Shown here piece after piece: positions 42,404 to 55,343 of a DNA stretch of 64,000 bases. Every line of letters starts with the position of its first letter. The stretch's first letter is position 1. The notes under the pieces are model-generated. The model was given only the letters and a program-made list of their open reading frames with translations. It searched no databases and was not told where the DNA came from. The stretch is from Halichoerus grypus (lineage: Eukaryota > Chordata > Mammalia > Carnivora > Phocidae), in assembly GCF_964656455.1 (NCBI RefSeq), contig NC_135717.1, forward strand, positions 143,172,308 through 143,236,307. Direction: 5' to 3'. The position numbers were made by a program, and so were the translations under genes.

Positions 42404-45400
42404 CACTATGACTATATCCACAACTGGCGGGAAGATCCACCCAGGCATATAGTTTTCTCTCTCGGAGAGTGACATTTTTGATATCACTGCCTTTCACAAA
42501 GTTTAGAAATTTTTGTGGCAGTAGTCCTAGTTATCAGGTATTAAATTGAGGTATCTTTTCTGCATATTTAGTATTTCTTAATTTCCATTTGCTTATTGAT
42601 CCTGGTATGTCTGGCCCTCCAATACTGAAATGAGTATAAGCTATACCTACTCACATAGACTCCACTATATTATTGTGTTCCAGTACTTTCCATTGTGCTA
42701 CAGAAGTCTCTGACAATGCCTTTTGCTGTGGAATAGCTTAAGTCAAAGAAACCTGCCTTCTGGAAGATTTCTCCATTATTTCCACATTTGTCTCAGCAGA
42801 AAAATCATCCTCAATAGATTCAAACCCTGAAGCTTCTTTTGAGGCTTCTTTAGTATGTACCTCCGGAGGTCTAGGTTAGGCTAATATCCAGGCTCTGTGC
42901 TCCTAAGACATGGAAATTTCTCACATTTTTCATGTGCTGGACACGAATAACATTTCTCTTGTTATTATATCTCTTTTTGCCTTAACCATCTCTCAATTCT
43001 TTTCATAAAGTTAAATCTGCTTCTTAAATGGATCCTTTCCTTCTCTAACCAGTATAAAATTAGTACCATTTACAGAATCTCAAGGTCTTGTTTTCTTTCA
43101 CTTTTACTTTGCTTTTTGGACAGACATTTATTTGTCTAACAATTTTTCATAATAAGAAATAGGAAATGAGTGAGCTCTGGACTTGCCAGAGCAACTATTT
43201 TTCAAATAAATCTTGGCTACCTCCATGTCTATGAATTGGATATTCTCACTCAGGAAGAATTCTCCCATCAGACCAACATCTGTCTAAGGCCTGAACTTGA
43301 TCTATTATTTGCCAGCTCAGCTCTCCTTGAAAAACTTTGCTGCATCTTCTCTTGGAATCTCAGTTACATAAATGTCTTAATCAGGGACCCCCGGGACATA
43401 GGCAATACTGTGTGTTGCTTCCCCACACACAGTAAGAACTTCATTTCACTTTGATCCTCTGTAATGCTTTGAATATTTTATGATACTTTTCTGGTCTTCC
43501 TTTTGCAGACCAGCCCAATTTATTTTAACAACTTTGAATAGCTGGCAGATGCTTTAAGGGGTAATTTCCAGATAACTCTTACTTTGGATGTTAATTGTGG
43601 CTTTGACAAAGTTTCCTTCTATATTGTCTTTTCCTGGATCTCTATCCCTCTGGGGAAGTTTATTCCAGGAAGCTTTCTGAGACCTTGTCTCTCTTTCTCT
43701 GCTAGATTCTTTAAGAGCCCAGCACAATGTTCAGTCAAACAGTGAGTAAAATATCAGCCCCATTTCTAAAACACATTTCAAGAACTGTTAGAAGCAGACC
43801 TATCTCCATGTGCTTTTATCGTCCTCCCTCCTAGCCTTTGTGAACTCATTTTTCCATTCCTATCACCGGAATCTCCCACTAAAATTTCAACTTCCTCCTA
43901 AGGAAGGAGGAATTCTCCCTCTAGCTTAATTCTTTGTTCTTACCCTGCTGCTCTTCTTCTGATACTAAGACTGAAGGATGTACTTCAAAGTACTCTGGTT
44001 TCTCCTAGATTTCCTGAATAAAACTAATTCCTAGAACCAAGGCATTCCAGGCCCAAGACTCTTTGTTGCTTTAGTTATTTTTAGTTCTGTACTTTAACAC
44101 AAGATGACATATCTCTTTCTGAGAGAACCCGCTGTTCCCTTTTATTTATTCATTTAGTATGGACATAGAATATCCCTCCCTGAGTGAATTAACACTTTGT
44201 AGCTCCAAAATCTAAGCCATAGTCAGAAAAAATAATCATCAAGTCCAAAACCAACTTGGCACTGCATAACTGGAGAAATCCTTGAGTCTGTAAACAAATG
44301 GCTTGAATGCTAGGAATTGGCCCACCAACCTGGGGCCGAAATCAGGTTTGTCAGGTTTAAAGCTTAATACCATTTTCTGGGCCCCCTTTTAAGAAAAAGA
44401 ACACGAAATTTTGAATATAAAACTAGGTAAGAAAAATACTTAGTTATTTGGAATAGGGAAAAAAAAACACAGTAAATTACAAACTTTAAAATCTGACAAA
44501 TATCACCAAGTTCAAAAAAATAATATATTTTATTAATTGCTTAAAACATCTTGGTAATAATTTTCTCTTACATTTTTATCTGCATACTCTTTGATCACCT
44601 CTTCATACAGGATTTTTTTATAGAGAATATAGGGATATAGGAAGATAATTCAGCCTTTTATTTAGGTTGATCAATTTTTTAAAATTATTAATAGTCAGGA
44701 CCCATCAAATTTTTTACTTCACACACACACAGATGTATTTACTATTCATCATATAGCTACAGAGTTGTGGTCTACAAAGATGAATTCTGTTATAATATTT
44801 TCTACCTGAATGCTGTCAATAAAGAAAAATATTGATTAGTATGTTTATGAATATATACCTACTTTATGAAATATATTTCTGATGAATGGCAACTTCCATT
44901 TGACCAGGCATTGATGAGAAAGGAATAACCATGCATAATTTTCTATGTTTATAGGTAGAGGAATGGTTCACATGTCAAATTTTCTCTTCCACTGCCCACA
45001 TGTTTCTGTTCATATCATAATATGAAATTTGGGTCTGCACCTTTGTCTAGCATTGCTCAGTGAGTTGGGACAATGAGCACTGAAGAATTCCCAGAAGCTT
45101 TTTCTACTCAGGGATGACAAACAATAACTTCTTTGAAAGTGACATTAAACCACATAAGTATATCTCACTAAATCCAATTCTAATGTTTCTCCAAATCAGT
45201 TACCCTAAGCCAGATTCCAAAACAGCCTGCAGCCCTTCGTTGAAAGAAACATTTCTTTAAGCAACTGTAGTGAAAATATCTTAATTCTCAGATTCCCTGA
45301 AAACATAATCATGTAAGCATATTGGAAGGGGTCCTTGCAGTAGAGGGCCCTGAAGCAAATACTTAATTAGCTTCAGGATAAATCTGCCTCTGTCCTTTGT

Positions 45401-46639
45401 GGTTTCTTTCCTGGGTCCTAAATGCAGTTGAAAGCACAGGACAGTGGCACAGAATCTAGGACAGCACCTCTCTCCTTTCTACCCAAGTCTGGCTCAAATG
45501 ACTTAAAGCTTAGAAGCTTACACAATAGAACTCTTGTGGCCCAGAGAAAATTTTGTTACTGCTTAGTTACTCTGGTTTACCTAATTTTTAAATAACATAG
45601 TTAAATAGAAAATGTTTCTTTGGCCTCTGTTATCCAAAAGTTCTTCAAAAGTTCTTTATCAAAACTCTCAGGCCACAGCAGCTTAGGAAAATCTGTACCT
45701 GCGTATTTCCAGGTGAAACCAAAGCGGTCCAAGACTTGAGTGTGCTCCCCTAAGGCTGACTTGACCACTATTAAAATTGCCTTTGCTCATGAATAGAACA
45801 ACCAAGGTGCAGTGATCAGCCAAGGTGGGAGAAAAATCCTCACCAAGATTCACATTTTTTGTTATGATCCTCAAATTCCACTCTATCCTGTTTCTCAAGC
45901 TCCCTGGTTATCTGAGATGTGGGGGAGGAAAGGCATGACCAACTCTCTGCTTTCCAACTTCTCTCAGCCTAGGTGGCTTCCTGACAGAAGAGCCTGAAAC
46001 GTGGGCTTGCAGGCAGATAATTCATTTCTGGGAAGTGATTCCTGGGAATGGTAGTGAAGGATGGGGACTGAAACCACAACAGGGAGAGAAAGCCAATACA
46101 ATAGTGCATTCTGGAGCCGTTCATGACTGAGCAAATAGGAGTTGACTTCAATGGGACCTTTTGCAGATTCATGTAGCATCCACCTTGGAAATGTGCACTG
46201 GAGAGAAGCTCCTGTCCCCACACTGGTCAAGGAGTGTTGACCCCCTTGCACTTCTGGGTTGTACATGCAAGCGTGCCAGGCATACATGCGTGCCATGCAC
46301 ACTTGAGTGCTAGGGAGGTTTTCACAGGCATACCAAACTGTGGAGTTTGAGAAGCCCTGGGGCAGGGAGTGAGAGATAAATCCAGCTGAGGTGAACTGCT
46401 TTCAGGGTACGTGTACAGAAAGCTGGCTACTATGGCATGGGCTACAATGGAAGGTTCACCGAAAGGACATGAGGCAACCACAAGAAGTATCTGATTCACG
46501 ACTAAAACCTCTGAACCAAGAAGGAGTTCAAGTGGCAAATGGTGGGCGGGGAGGGGGGCGGAAGCCACCTTATTAATATTATAGATGATATTGGAAAATA
46601 TGGCTTAGGTGCATGGCAACAAGGTACTTCCTTGTATCG
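42404..46639. other. Long unassigned stretch
   Basis: About 4.2 kb with no gene, RNA gene or repeat family that I can recognise. The largest frames are 94-112 codons and show no domain, leader or splice context. It is the longest stretch in the window without a recent transposon. Confidence 0.4.
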
Positions 46640-46652
46640 ATCCTCAGATTTA

Positions 46653-47111
46653 TTTATTTATTTTTACTATGTTATGTTAATCACCATACATTACATCATT
46701 AGTTTTTGATGTAGTGTTCCATGATTCATTGTTTGTGTATGGGAACACCCAGTGCTCCATGCAGAACGTGCCCTCTTTAATACCCATCACCAGGCTAACC
46801 CATCCCCCTACCCCCTCCCCTCTAGAACCCTCAGTTTGTTTCTCAGAGTCCAAGGTCTCTCATGGTTCGTCTCCCATCCGATGTCTCCCCCTTCATTTTT
46901 CCCTTCTTTCTATCTTCTTCTTTTTTTTTTAAACATATAATGTATTATTTGTTTCTGAGGTACAGGTCTGTGATTCAACAGTCTTACACAATTCACAGAG
47001 CTCACCATAGCACATACCCTCCCCAATGTCCATCACCCAGCCACCCCATCCCTCCCACCCCCCACCACTCCAGCAACACTCAGTTTGTTTCCTGAGATTA
47101 AGAATTCCTCA
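46653..47111 (-). mobile_element. 5'-truncated L1 3' UTR, minus strand
   Basis: A perfect 13-bp target duplication, ATCCTCAGATTTA, is at 46640-46652 and 47112-47124, so the 459-bp insert is complete. In sense orientation it carries a 3' UTR like that of L1-A ('GGTGAGCTCTGTGAATTG'), an internal A-rich tract, and then a second 3' UTR like that of L1-B ('CATGGAGCACTGGGTGTTCC', ending with the AATCACC/TAACATAACATAG end). Confidence 0.93.
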
Positions 47112-47124
47112 ATCCTCAGATTTA

Positions 47125-48582
47125 GACAGACTTGATCACAGGCAATGCTCGGCCACCACTGAACTTCACTGGGCCCTGCCCCTGCAAAACATGCAGCGTG
47201 GAGGAGCAGAGGGGAGTGTATGCTTCCTGGAGGCAGCTGGTTTCCAAAAGGAAGAGTGAGAGGTCAGAGTTGATTGACCTGTGCAAGCTCAGTCTTTTGT
47301 CCCAAACCCCCTTGGGGAAGAGGGAGTTAGAAGGTGGAGAGAGGCAGAAGGGTTCTGCCAACAGCACTTTCTTCAGGAGTGGGGAAGAAGCCTTCCCTTC
47401 TCGTTGAATATTATCCTTATTCAGAACTTTCTCCACCATTTGATGCTTGCCAAAGGAAGGCAAGATTCACATAAGTGTTAGGAGAAAAGAAACCAAGGAG
47501 GTGCTTCCTATGCCCCTGGACTATGAAGAAGAGTCCCCCACATGGCGGAGTTGAGGTCACCCTTGGGACTGCACTGTGGTTTAGGGCCAAAGCCTCAGTA
47601 AGGGGCAGGCATGAGCAACTTAATTTTACAAGTGTGGGAACTTACACTGGGAGATACTGAAAAGCTTAATTAAGAGATAAAATATTGAACTGAAATTAAT
47701 ATTGTTTGACTCTAAAACCTATATTTCCAAAACTTTATTATATCTTACATAAGGACATTAAACAGGTATTAATATGATCTTTAACCTGAAAAAAAAAAGT
47801 CCCAAATGGATTCATTACAAAGGAAAGCATCTTTTCCCTTCTCTATCCTCTAATTGCAATATCAAATAAGCTTTTCTTTTTTTTTTTTTTTTTAGCTTTT
47901 GACAAAACCGAGTCTCCCATTGCATGGGGCCGTTTCCGTATGCAGGAGTCCAGGCTTAACACACTATATAATTATTTTCAGGTTCTAAAAATAATGCCAT
48001 TCACTCTTGCCAGTGAAGCATGTAGGGAAGTTTTCGGTCTTTAGCATGAGCAAAGAGCCTGAGCACAGAAATGACATCTCCAAAATTCTTAGTATTTTTA
48101 GGCAACCAAAATACAGCTCATTTCTAGCTGTCAAGCTTTCACATTGCCATTAAGTAGAGGCAATGAATGCAAGATACTTTACTGAAAATGCTTTTATGTG
48201 TTAAGAATCACTTAAGAATTAACATTATTGTATGACCTTGTGCTTTTCATACCAGAGAAAGAAAATAAGTTGAATTTTAATGATAACTATAGCTACCTCT
48301 AGCTACATGATAAGCTTGTTTGCCCTTCTGCAAGAAGTTTTCATTCTATATGAAGCTTTCCAATTCGTTTTACTGAATTATTAAAGGAAGAACAAGAATT
48401 TTTTTTAATGTAAGCAAAATTTAAAGTTTAAGAAGAATGACTTATTTAAAAAAAAAAAGAAGAAGAAGAAAAAATGATTGCTATTAACCTACATTCTCAG
48501 AAGGAACCCAAGAAGACAAAATACTATGGCAAAGGCCTGAGGAAAAAACAACTCTTAAAAGAAAGCCTGGGTAAAATGTCCA
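47125..48582. other. No recognised feature
   Basis: Contains a poly-T run at about 47877-47893 and an A/AAG-rich tract at about 48447-48470. Several 60-113 codon frames at 47026-47480 overlap on both strands and look incidental. Confidence 0.4.
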
Positions 48583-48624
48583 AAAATAAATAAATAAGTG
48601 AGTAAGTAAATAAATAAATAAGTC
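48583..48624 (+). repeat. (TAAA)n tetranucleotide microsatellite
   Basis: Imperfect repeats of AAAT/TAAG over about 42 bases, a likely length-variable site. Confidence 0.85.
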
Positions 48625-49009
48625 AGGCACAGTTCTAAAAGCGTGATAGAAAGGCATATTTATCTCACTGATAAACAGAGAAAAGCAATAGTTCTTCCAG
48701 CGCCCTCTTATTTTTATTTTTCTGACCTGGAAACAAGGAATCACACAAGTATCAAAAAGGCAAATGAGAGAAGGCTCAGCCTCAGCTCAAGCTTCTCCCT
48801 CCCTTTCAGTCTTCCTCTGATGTGCCTAAGCAGAACCCACATTCCAGGGTCCCCTGTGGAAGACACGCACACGTCTACAATGGCAGAAGATATTCCAAGA
48901 CTCCCAGGGCTGTGGGCAGTCTTCTACTGGGTGGCCCCACCCTATATTATCCCCAGCACTAAAACGTACCCTCATCCTGTCAAGTTGGCATGATTTAAGA
49001 ATAGCTACC

Positions 49010-49200
49010 CTTTTGGAGCATTCACCTATTGACAGACACCATCGTTGGAACACTTTATGCCTATTTAATTGTCACAACCATCTTAAAAGTGTTATGATTA
49101 TCCATATTCCACCAACAAGGAAAAAGTGAGGCGATAACGTGTCCCTGAATAACAGAATCAGGATTTAAACCCAGGGCACTACTGCTCAAGACACATGAAC
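49010..49200 (+). repeat. MIR SINE remnant
   Basis: 'TTATGCCTATTTAATTGTCACAA', 'TTATGATTATCCATATTCCA', 'AACAGAATCAGGATTTAAACCC' and 'GGGCACTACTGCTCAAGA' follow the MIR sense order. Confidence 0.8.
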
Positions 49201-50397
49201 TCATCACGACATATGAACTGATCGCTGCTTACAGAAAAGTATGTTCTCTAAGTATCTAGTAAAGATTGACTTATTTGAGTTTTGCAGTTGTGTTTTTATA
49301 TTTTGGAACCAGTGTATTTTTTTCAAGTATCATTTTAAAAAAGCATATAATGCCTCTGTTCTGTTTCCATAATGACTAGTAAGTAAAGTAACACTACTTC
49401 TCTCATCAAATCTTGTTATTCTTACTTACTTAGCTGTCTCCCTTTCTAGGCTGTCAGAAGTTAAGTAGTAAAATGCCTTACACAAACAGGCACTCGGTAA
49501 GTGTTCAGCAGAGTCATGCTGAAGGGTGGCAATACAAAGGAGACTTGAAAACTGAGTCATTTGCTAAGAACAATGGCCCAGTTTATCTGAAGATAAACAA
49601 CCTAAGGGGCTTGTATTTGGAAGAGAAAAGTGCACTAGGGAAAAGGCCAATCAGCTAGTCATGCAGTAATAAAGAGGAGTGGAGTTGCAGAGGCAATGGT
49701 GGAGATATCAGGCTCCATCAGCCTTGCAAATTCAAAGGGAGGGTTATATTGAGTATTTCTGGAGAACTTTAAAAAAAAGGAACAGATAATCCCAAGGATG
49801 TTGACCAACAGGCAGATGATTATAGGGGGTCATTTATCCTTAACATTTTATTGTCACATGCTTTCAAATTTTTATTATTTGTAACATACTGAGATTTTAC
49901 TCCATAATTATATCAATTATAAGTCTTTCATTAAGCCCATAAAATATATATTAATTATAGTAGGTCATTGTCCTTTCATTTGTCAGAAACATCCTACGTC
50001 TTTTGAATTAAAAAAATAATGTTAGAAATAATTTGCTTATTTTGTTAAGGTAGCCATAGAGGTCCAATAATTAAATCAATTCAAGAGATATTTATTAAGC
50101 TTCAATTATGTGCTTATCATTGGCCCAAATGTAGGGAAACAAACATACCTCTTACTATTTCAATGAATGAAAATATATGTGCATGCCACTTGGTAAAATA
50201 ATAATATTAAACGACATATTATTACTGCTTATAAGAGCCAGAGAGGAAAGAGAATCAACGTAGACTGAAATTATCAAGGAAGATCTCCCTGGGCAGAGCA
50301 ACACTTGGGAGTTTTTAAGCACATGAGGTTTTGTTTTTTTTTCCAATTAAGTTTTATCAAAAGTACTCAACCAAATATCTAAAAATTAAGGTGGCTT
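49201..50397. other. No recognised feature
   Basis: AT-rich. No supported feature. Confidence 0.4.
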
Positions 50398-50736
50398 CAA
50401 TTTTTTAAAATTCCAATATAGTTAACATACCATGTTCTATTAGTTTCACGTGTACAATCTAGTGATTCAACAATTCTATACATTACTCATTGCTCATCAT
50501 GAGACGTGTACTCTCAATCCCCTTCTCCTATTTCACCTATCTCCTCCCCCCCCACCCCACATCCCCTCTGGTAACCATCAGTTCTCATCGTTAAGAGCCT
50601 GTGTTCTTTTTTTTTTTTTTTCCTTTGTTCATTTGTTTTGTTCCTTAATTCCACACAGGAGTGAAATCATATGGTATTTGTCTTTCTCTGACTGACTTAC
50701 TTCATTTAGCATTATACTCTCTAGATCCATCTAAGC
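50398..50736 (-). mobile_element. L1 3' fragment, minus strand
   Basis: 'TCCAATATAGTTAACATACC', 'TCTGGTAACCATCAGTTC', 'TGAAATCATATGGTATTTGTC' and 'TTCATTTAGCATTATACTCTC' are the reverse complement of a carnivore-type L1 3' UTR and the ORF2 end. A poly-T run at 50609-50623 interrupts it. Confidence 0.88.
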
Positions 50737-50739
50737 ATG

Positions 50740-50955
50740 TGCATTTCAAAGCCAAAAAGACCTGGGATTGAATCGATTCTTACCACCAATTTTCTTGGTG
50801 ATTTTGGACACAATTGTTCAATATCTCATGACTCAATTTCCTCATCCATGAAATAGAATTAATAGTCGCTTGTTGAGTTATGGTGAAGATTCAAATGAGA
50901 CAGTTATTGCGAAGTGCTCAATATAGGGTCAGGCTCATCAAAGGGACTTACTAAT
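50740..50955 (-). repeat. MIR SINE remnant, minus strand
   Basis: 'GACCTGGGATTGAATC', 'CTCAATTTCCTCATCCATGAAAT' and 'GAAGATTCAAATGAGACAG' are the inverted MIR core. Confidence 0.8.
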
Positions 50956-50964
50956 GATGTTGAT

Positions 50965-51070
50965 TTACTAGTAGAAGTAGTAGTTGTTGGTGTAGTCCCA
51001 GTTTTATTAGGAGCAGCAGTATTAGTAGGAGTAGGATTAGCAGTACAGTGTCTTAGTAGCAGTAATTACC
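50965..51070 (+). repeat. Degenerate GTA/GCA trinucleotide-like tract
   Basis: The plus strand is dominated by AGTAG, GTAGTT, AGCAGCAGT and AGGAGTAGG motifs over about 100 bases. It looks like an old decayed trinucleotide repeat. Confidence 0.6.
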
Positions 51071-52990
51071 TGAGCTGAGGTGTGGGTATCAGCAAAGAGA
51101 ACAGAATAGTCTAACGGTAGCAACAGCATGGGTAGAGATTAGGAAATGAGTGTTTCTTTCTAGATCAGTGAGAGTGCCCGGTTAAAGTGTAAAAGGGATT
51201 AGCAAGTAGTTGGAAATAAAACCGTGTAAGTAAATTAAGGGTGGATTACAAATTATTAAGACCAGTTATTTTTTCTTTGTTGGGGTTGAGAGCGGGTGGA
51301 TAATCACCAAACAATGTTCCCCAGTGATTTTCAGTTGTCACTGTGTGCATATACCTGATTGAATGATATGGAGAGTAAACTATTATCTTGAATTGGAGGA
51401 AAAGAATATTGAGTACAGCTTTGTTCTCTATAACTTAGTAGTCAAAGGAATAAGAAATAACCTAAAGTAATTTGGGCTGAGGATTCAGGGATACTGTCAA
51501 CCATTTGGAAGGGCATTTGCAGATATTTCCTATCATTTGTGTGGTATCTCCAGATCTCTTTTGGGTCATAAAGGTTTCTAAGGAGGAAAATCATCTGTAA
51601 GAAAGCAAGACTTACAGGGGGCTGGAAGTTTCTAGCCCAGTTAATACGTAACTTTACGCAAAACAATGTTCACACTAACGATCAGCTTCAAAAGCAGCCA
51701 GCAGCAGCTGCCATGTTACCAAAAGTAAGCTTTATGTCGGTCTCCACTTATTTCTGCTTTGGGGTGGGTATTTTGTGCCATTTGTGCCTCAAGGAAGAAC
51801 CAGGCAGTCAAGGCTGGGCTGGGCTGTTTGGTCCTCTGGGAAAAGAAGAGAGGAACAGATCACTGCCCAGGGGAACCAGGCTCATTAGGAGACAAAGGTG
51901 ACAGGTGTTTGCTCTGTGAAAAGTCTGGTAGCTATAGAAAAACTCAGCTGCTGTGGATTTCCAGTACATCAAAGCTGTTAGGGAGGGAAGGGAGGAACAG
52001 AGAGCCGACTGAGAAGGGAAAACACAAAGAGGGTGACTGACCGTCCTCATTTACCTCGGACAAAAAGGTTAGAGCTTCTTACTTTGAGAACATGCGAAGA
52101 TAAATTGTTTGCGTTGGGCCAGTTAGTATGTGCTCATGAGTTGTGGGAAACACTGGGAGGTTAAATTTTCCTTCTGTGAGGGTCTTCCTCCCTCAGGATT
52201 TGGTTGAGCTTTGGGCATGTCAGATCCAAAATTAGGAGCAGGGTAGTACTCCGGGTCTCCTGGGAAGCAATCCTACATTCCCCAGTAACCACAGACATTT
52301 GCCAATGGTAAATAAAAACTCAAGAAAAGAGAATGTAAAGCAGGTCCCTGAAAACCATTTATCTGGCTTTCCTTGGCATGAATATCTTGGCCACTTTTAC
52401 CAACGGAAGTGGCCTTATCTACAACGTACATGCATGCTGCGCTCCTGAGCAGAAATTATTCTCCAGAAGGATTTCAAATTAAAGAGAAATTTATGTTTCA
52501 AGGATGTAGCATCAGATCTTTAGGGGATTATGCTTCCAGAGGCAGAGGTTCCCTAGAGGCTTGTTGCCAAGAGCAGAAATCTCATTCAGAAGTCAGAAGC
52601 TTTGTGATGGGCCATGTTTTTTTATTTGTAGACTAAAGGAGTATAATACGAAGTGAAGGGGCCTTTGTGGGTGCAGCTCCAAGGCTGCCAAGCAGGGCCT
52701 GAGTTGGAGGATAATTGGAAAACAATAAATGTCCTTGGGAGGCCAGCCAAAAAGGATGACATATCTAAGTGAACCATGAACACGGAAGGTACTGTTGGCA
52801 TATGTTAGGTATTTGCCTGCCTCCCTCGCTGTCATCATTTTCTTTTTCTCCCAGCATCCTTCTTTATCATCTTCTTCCTGCTCCAGAAATTTGGATAATC
52901 AGGTGCAAAAGGTGTACGTCCAATCAGTCTATTCCTAATAATTATCTGAGGTTGAGTTGAAAGGTTCCTTGTTGTCCAAAGGGCTTTTAA
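51071..52990. other. No recognised feature
   Basis: No gene or named repeat is supported. Short frames at 51713-52050 overlap on both strands without coding signature. Confidence 0.4.
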
Positions 52991-53192
52991 CTTTTTTTTA
53001 AAGATCTTATTCATTTGAGAGAGAGAGAGAGGGAGAGGGAGAGAGCATGAGCAGGGGGGAGGGGCAGAGGGAGAGGGAGAAATAGACTCCTCCCTGAGCA
53101 GGGAGCCTGCCACGGGACTGGATTCCAGAACCCTGGGGTCATGACCTGAGCAGAAGGCAGATGCTTAACCGACTGAGCCACCCAGGCACCCC
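52991..53192 (-). mobile_element. CAN-SINE, minus strand, diverged
   Basis: Full length, ending 'GAGCCACCCAGGCACCCC', with a long GA-rich block. 'GGGCTTTTAACT' upstream and 'GGGCTTTGTAACT' downstream look like an eroded target duplication. Confidence 0.93.
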
Positions 53193-54862
53193 ATGGGCTT
53201 TGTAACTGATTGACCAGGTAATTGCCTTGCTAAAGGAGAGCCTTTGAAAAAAGAACAGAGGAAGCTTACTTCTTCTTAGTAAACTAAGTCCATCATGGAG
53301 AAAAGCAGAAAAAGAAAAGAAAACGTTATATGCATATAATGTTATATGTATATATATGATTAACAGCATTCATTCAGAGCAGAGACCTACATTTGAGTGA
53401 CATCCTAAATCACAGATATGACAATGACTAGGACTAATTAAGCATCACCAGTCAGAAAACATAGGAACTAAAAAGAAATAAGATTATGCATATCTCCCAG
53501 TTAATAAATTTCAATGTAATGCGTTATTTATTTCAATATGTACCCAAACATTGTCTTCTTTATAATTCAAAGGAGTCAGCATTTAGAAATAATGTTTCTA
53601 CAATGCAATGGCTCTTGACTGCATGTAAATGATATGGGGTTGCTCCAAAAGACTCTCATACCAGGTGCAAATGACAGACACAACAGTCAGGATGACAGAG
53701 AGTTCTTGTAAATAGCAACAGGAGGGTTAATTTATTAAGGGTTTCAGCATCCACAGCTGTTTCCCCTCAACTGATGTGTCTGAGCTACTTTGTTAACAGA
53801 CCTTGTAATACCCTCTCTGATTATGTTACTTTGTTTCTTTGCTACATTTTTGAGTATCAGGTTGATATAGCCCTGAAAAAGGGCTTTAAAAGGTTCCAAT
53901 CAAACCCGGAGAGATTTCAAATTCAATGGCATTTTCTAGGGCTGTGCTTTTCACTTTTGGTTGCTTTCATCTAAATGACTGCCCAATGAACATAAAAGTC
54001 TCTCAAGTGTTATTTTTTTTTACTGTGGAGTGAATGAAATTTTATTTGAGACTTGCAAAGCATATGCACACTCTTTGTTCAGGGATTTGAATCGAGTCAT
54101 TTTCATCAGACCAATTGTATTTATGACCGAGATTATTCGAGTCTGTTCATGTTTCAATATTTGATATGATGCATGCTGATGTGTTCTCCAGCAGGACTAT
54201 TATTTGGCCAGAGAAACCTCAGTCAGCACTAACAATAGATGAGTCTGGGTGTGTGGTTGGGTGTGCTGATTAACCGTGTGAGCCGGCGAGGGGCTCTTCA
54301 CATCCATAGGACAGCACTCATGTATTCAAAGTGGTAAAAAATGAAGAATCAACTTCCACATTTAAAAGCAGTATTTATCATCAATGAGATAACAGAATAA
54401 AATACCTAATACATAGAGTTGACTAAAGTAAATTACAATATAACTTGCTAGAGAATGATGATTCGGTGACATTTTCCCTTTAACTGGTGAACAGCTATTA
54501 CTTCACTAGTTTTATTAAGATTAATAAAGAAGATGGATCCCATTGAGATCAAGGCTTTATGAGGGTAAGCCAAAAAAAAAAAAAAACTATCTTCTGAAAT
54601 ATTGTGAGCACATATATATCATTCTTTCCACAATAAATTATGTTTCAATTAATGAAAATACTAAAAAAATTCTTAAATTTAGGCTATTCTAGAATTAATT
54701 TCAGTAATCTGATTTCCAATGAAAATTAAAACTTGAACTCAGGAATTCTGAAACATTAAGAAAATATCTGTTCAGTGGTACCTGTAGGATGGCTGATTTG
54801 TTGAAGACGTGGGGGTATCTATTTTTAATTATATAATTTTAGTTGCTGGAATCATGCCCATC
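53193..54862. other. No recognised feature
   Basis: AT-rich with an alternating ATAT tract at about 53330-53360. No supported feature. Confidence 0.4.
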
Positions 54863-54881
54863 AAAACTAAGGTTCAGTGGG

Positions 54882-55068
54882 GGGGCACCTGGGTGGCTCA
54901 GTTGGTTGGGCATATGACTTGATTTTGCTCAGGTCATGATCTCAGGGTCACGGGATCAAGCCCCATGTCAGGCTCCACACTGAGCATGGAGCCTGCTTAG
55001 GATTCTCTCTGCCTCTGCCTCCCCACCCCCCAATGCTCTCTCTCTCTCAAACCACCCCCCCAAAATAA
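54882..55068 (+). mobile_element. Older CAN-SINE variant, plus strand
   Basis: 'GGGGGCACCTGGGTGGCTCAG', then 'GGTTGGGCATATGACTTGATT', 'GATCTCAGGGTCACGGGATC' and a short CT block. An eroded 19-bp target duplication (16 of 19 matching) is at 54863-54881 and 55069-55087. Confidence 0.92.
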
Positions 55069-55190
55069 AAAACTATGTTTAAGTGGGTACTAAGCATCAA
55101 TATTTTTAAGGGTTATAAGGAAATTTTGGACTTCAGACTTACCCTAAACTCAAAAGGATAATAATTTATGCTTTAAGAAAGCATTTGACA

Positions 55191-55343
55191 TGGGGCACCT
55201 GGGTGGCTCAGTTGGTTAAGCATCTGACTCTTGATTTCAGCTCAAGTCTTGATCTCAGGGTTGTGAGTTCAAGCCCTGTGTTGGGCTCCATGCTGGGTGT
55301 GGAACCTGCTTAAAGAAAGAAAGAAAGAAGAGAAAAGAAGAGG
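55191..55343 (+). mobile_element. Older CAN-SINE variant with (AAAG)n tail, plus strand
   Basis: 'GGGGCACCTGGGTGGCTCAG' leads into 'CATCTGACTCTTGATTTCAGC' and 'CAGGGTTGTGAGTTCAAGCCC'. The tail is (AAAG)n. A perfect 12-bp target duplication, AAGCATTTGACA, is at 55179-55190 and 55344-55355. Confidence 0.95.
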
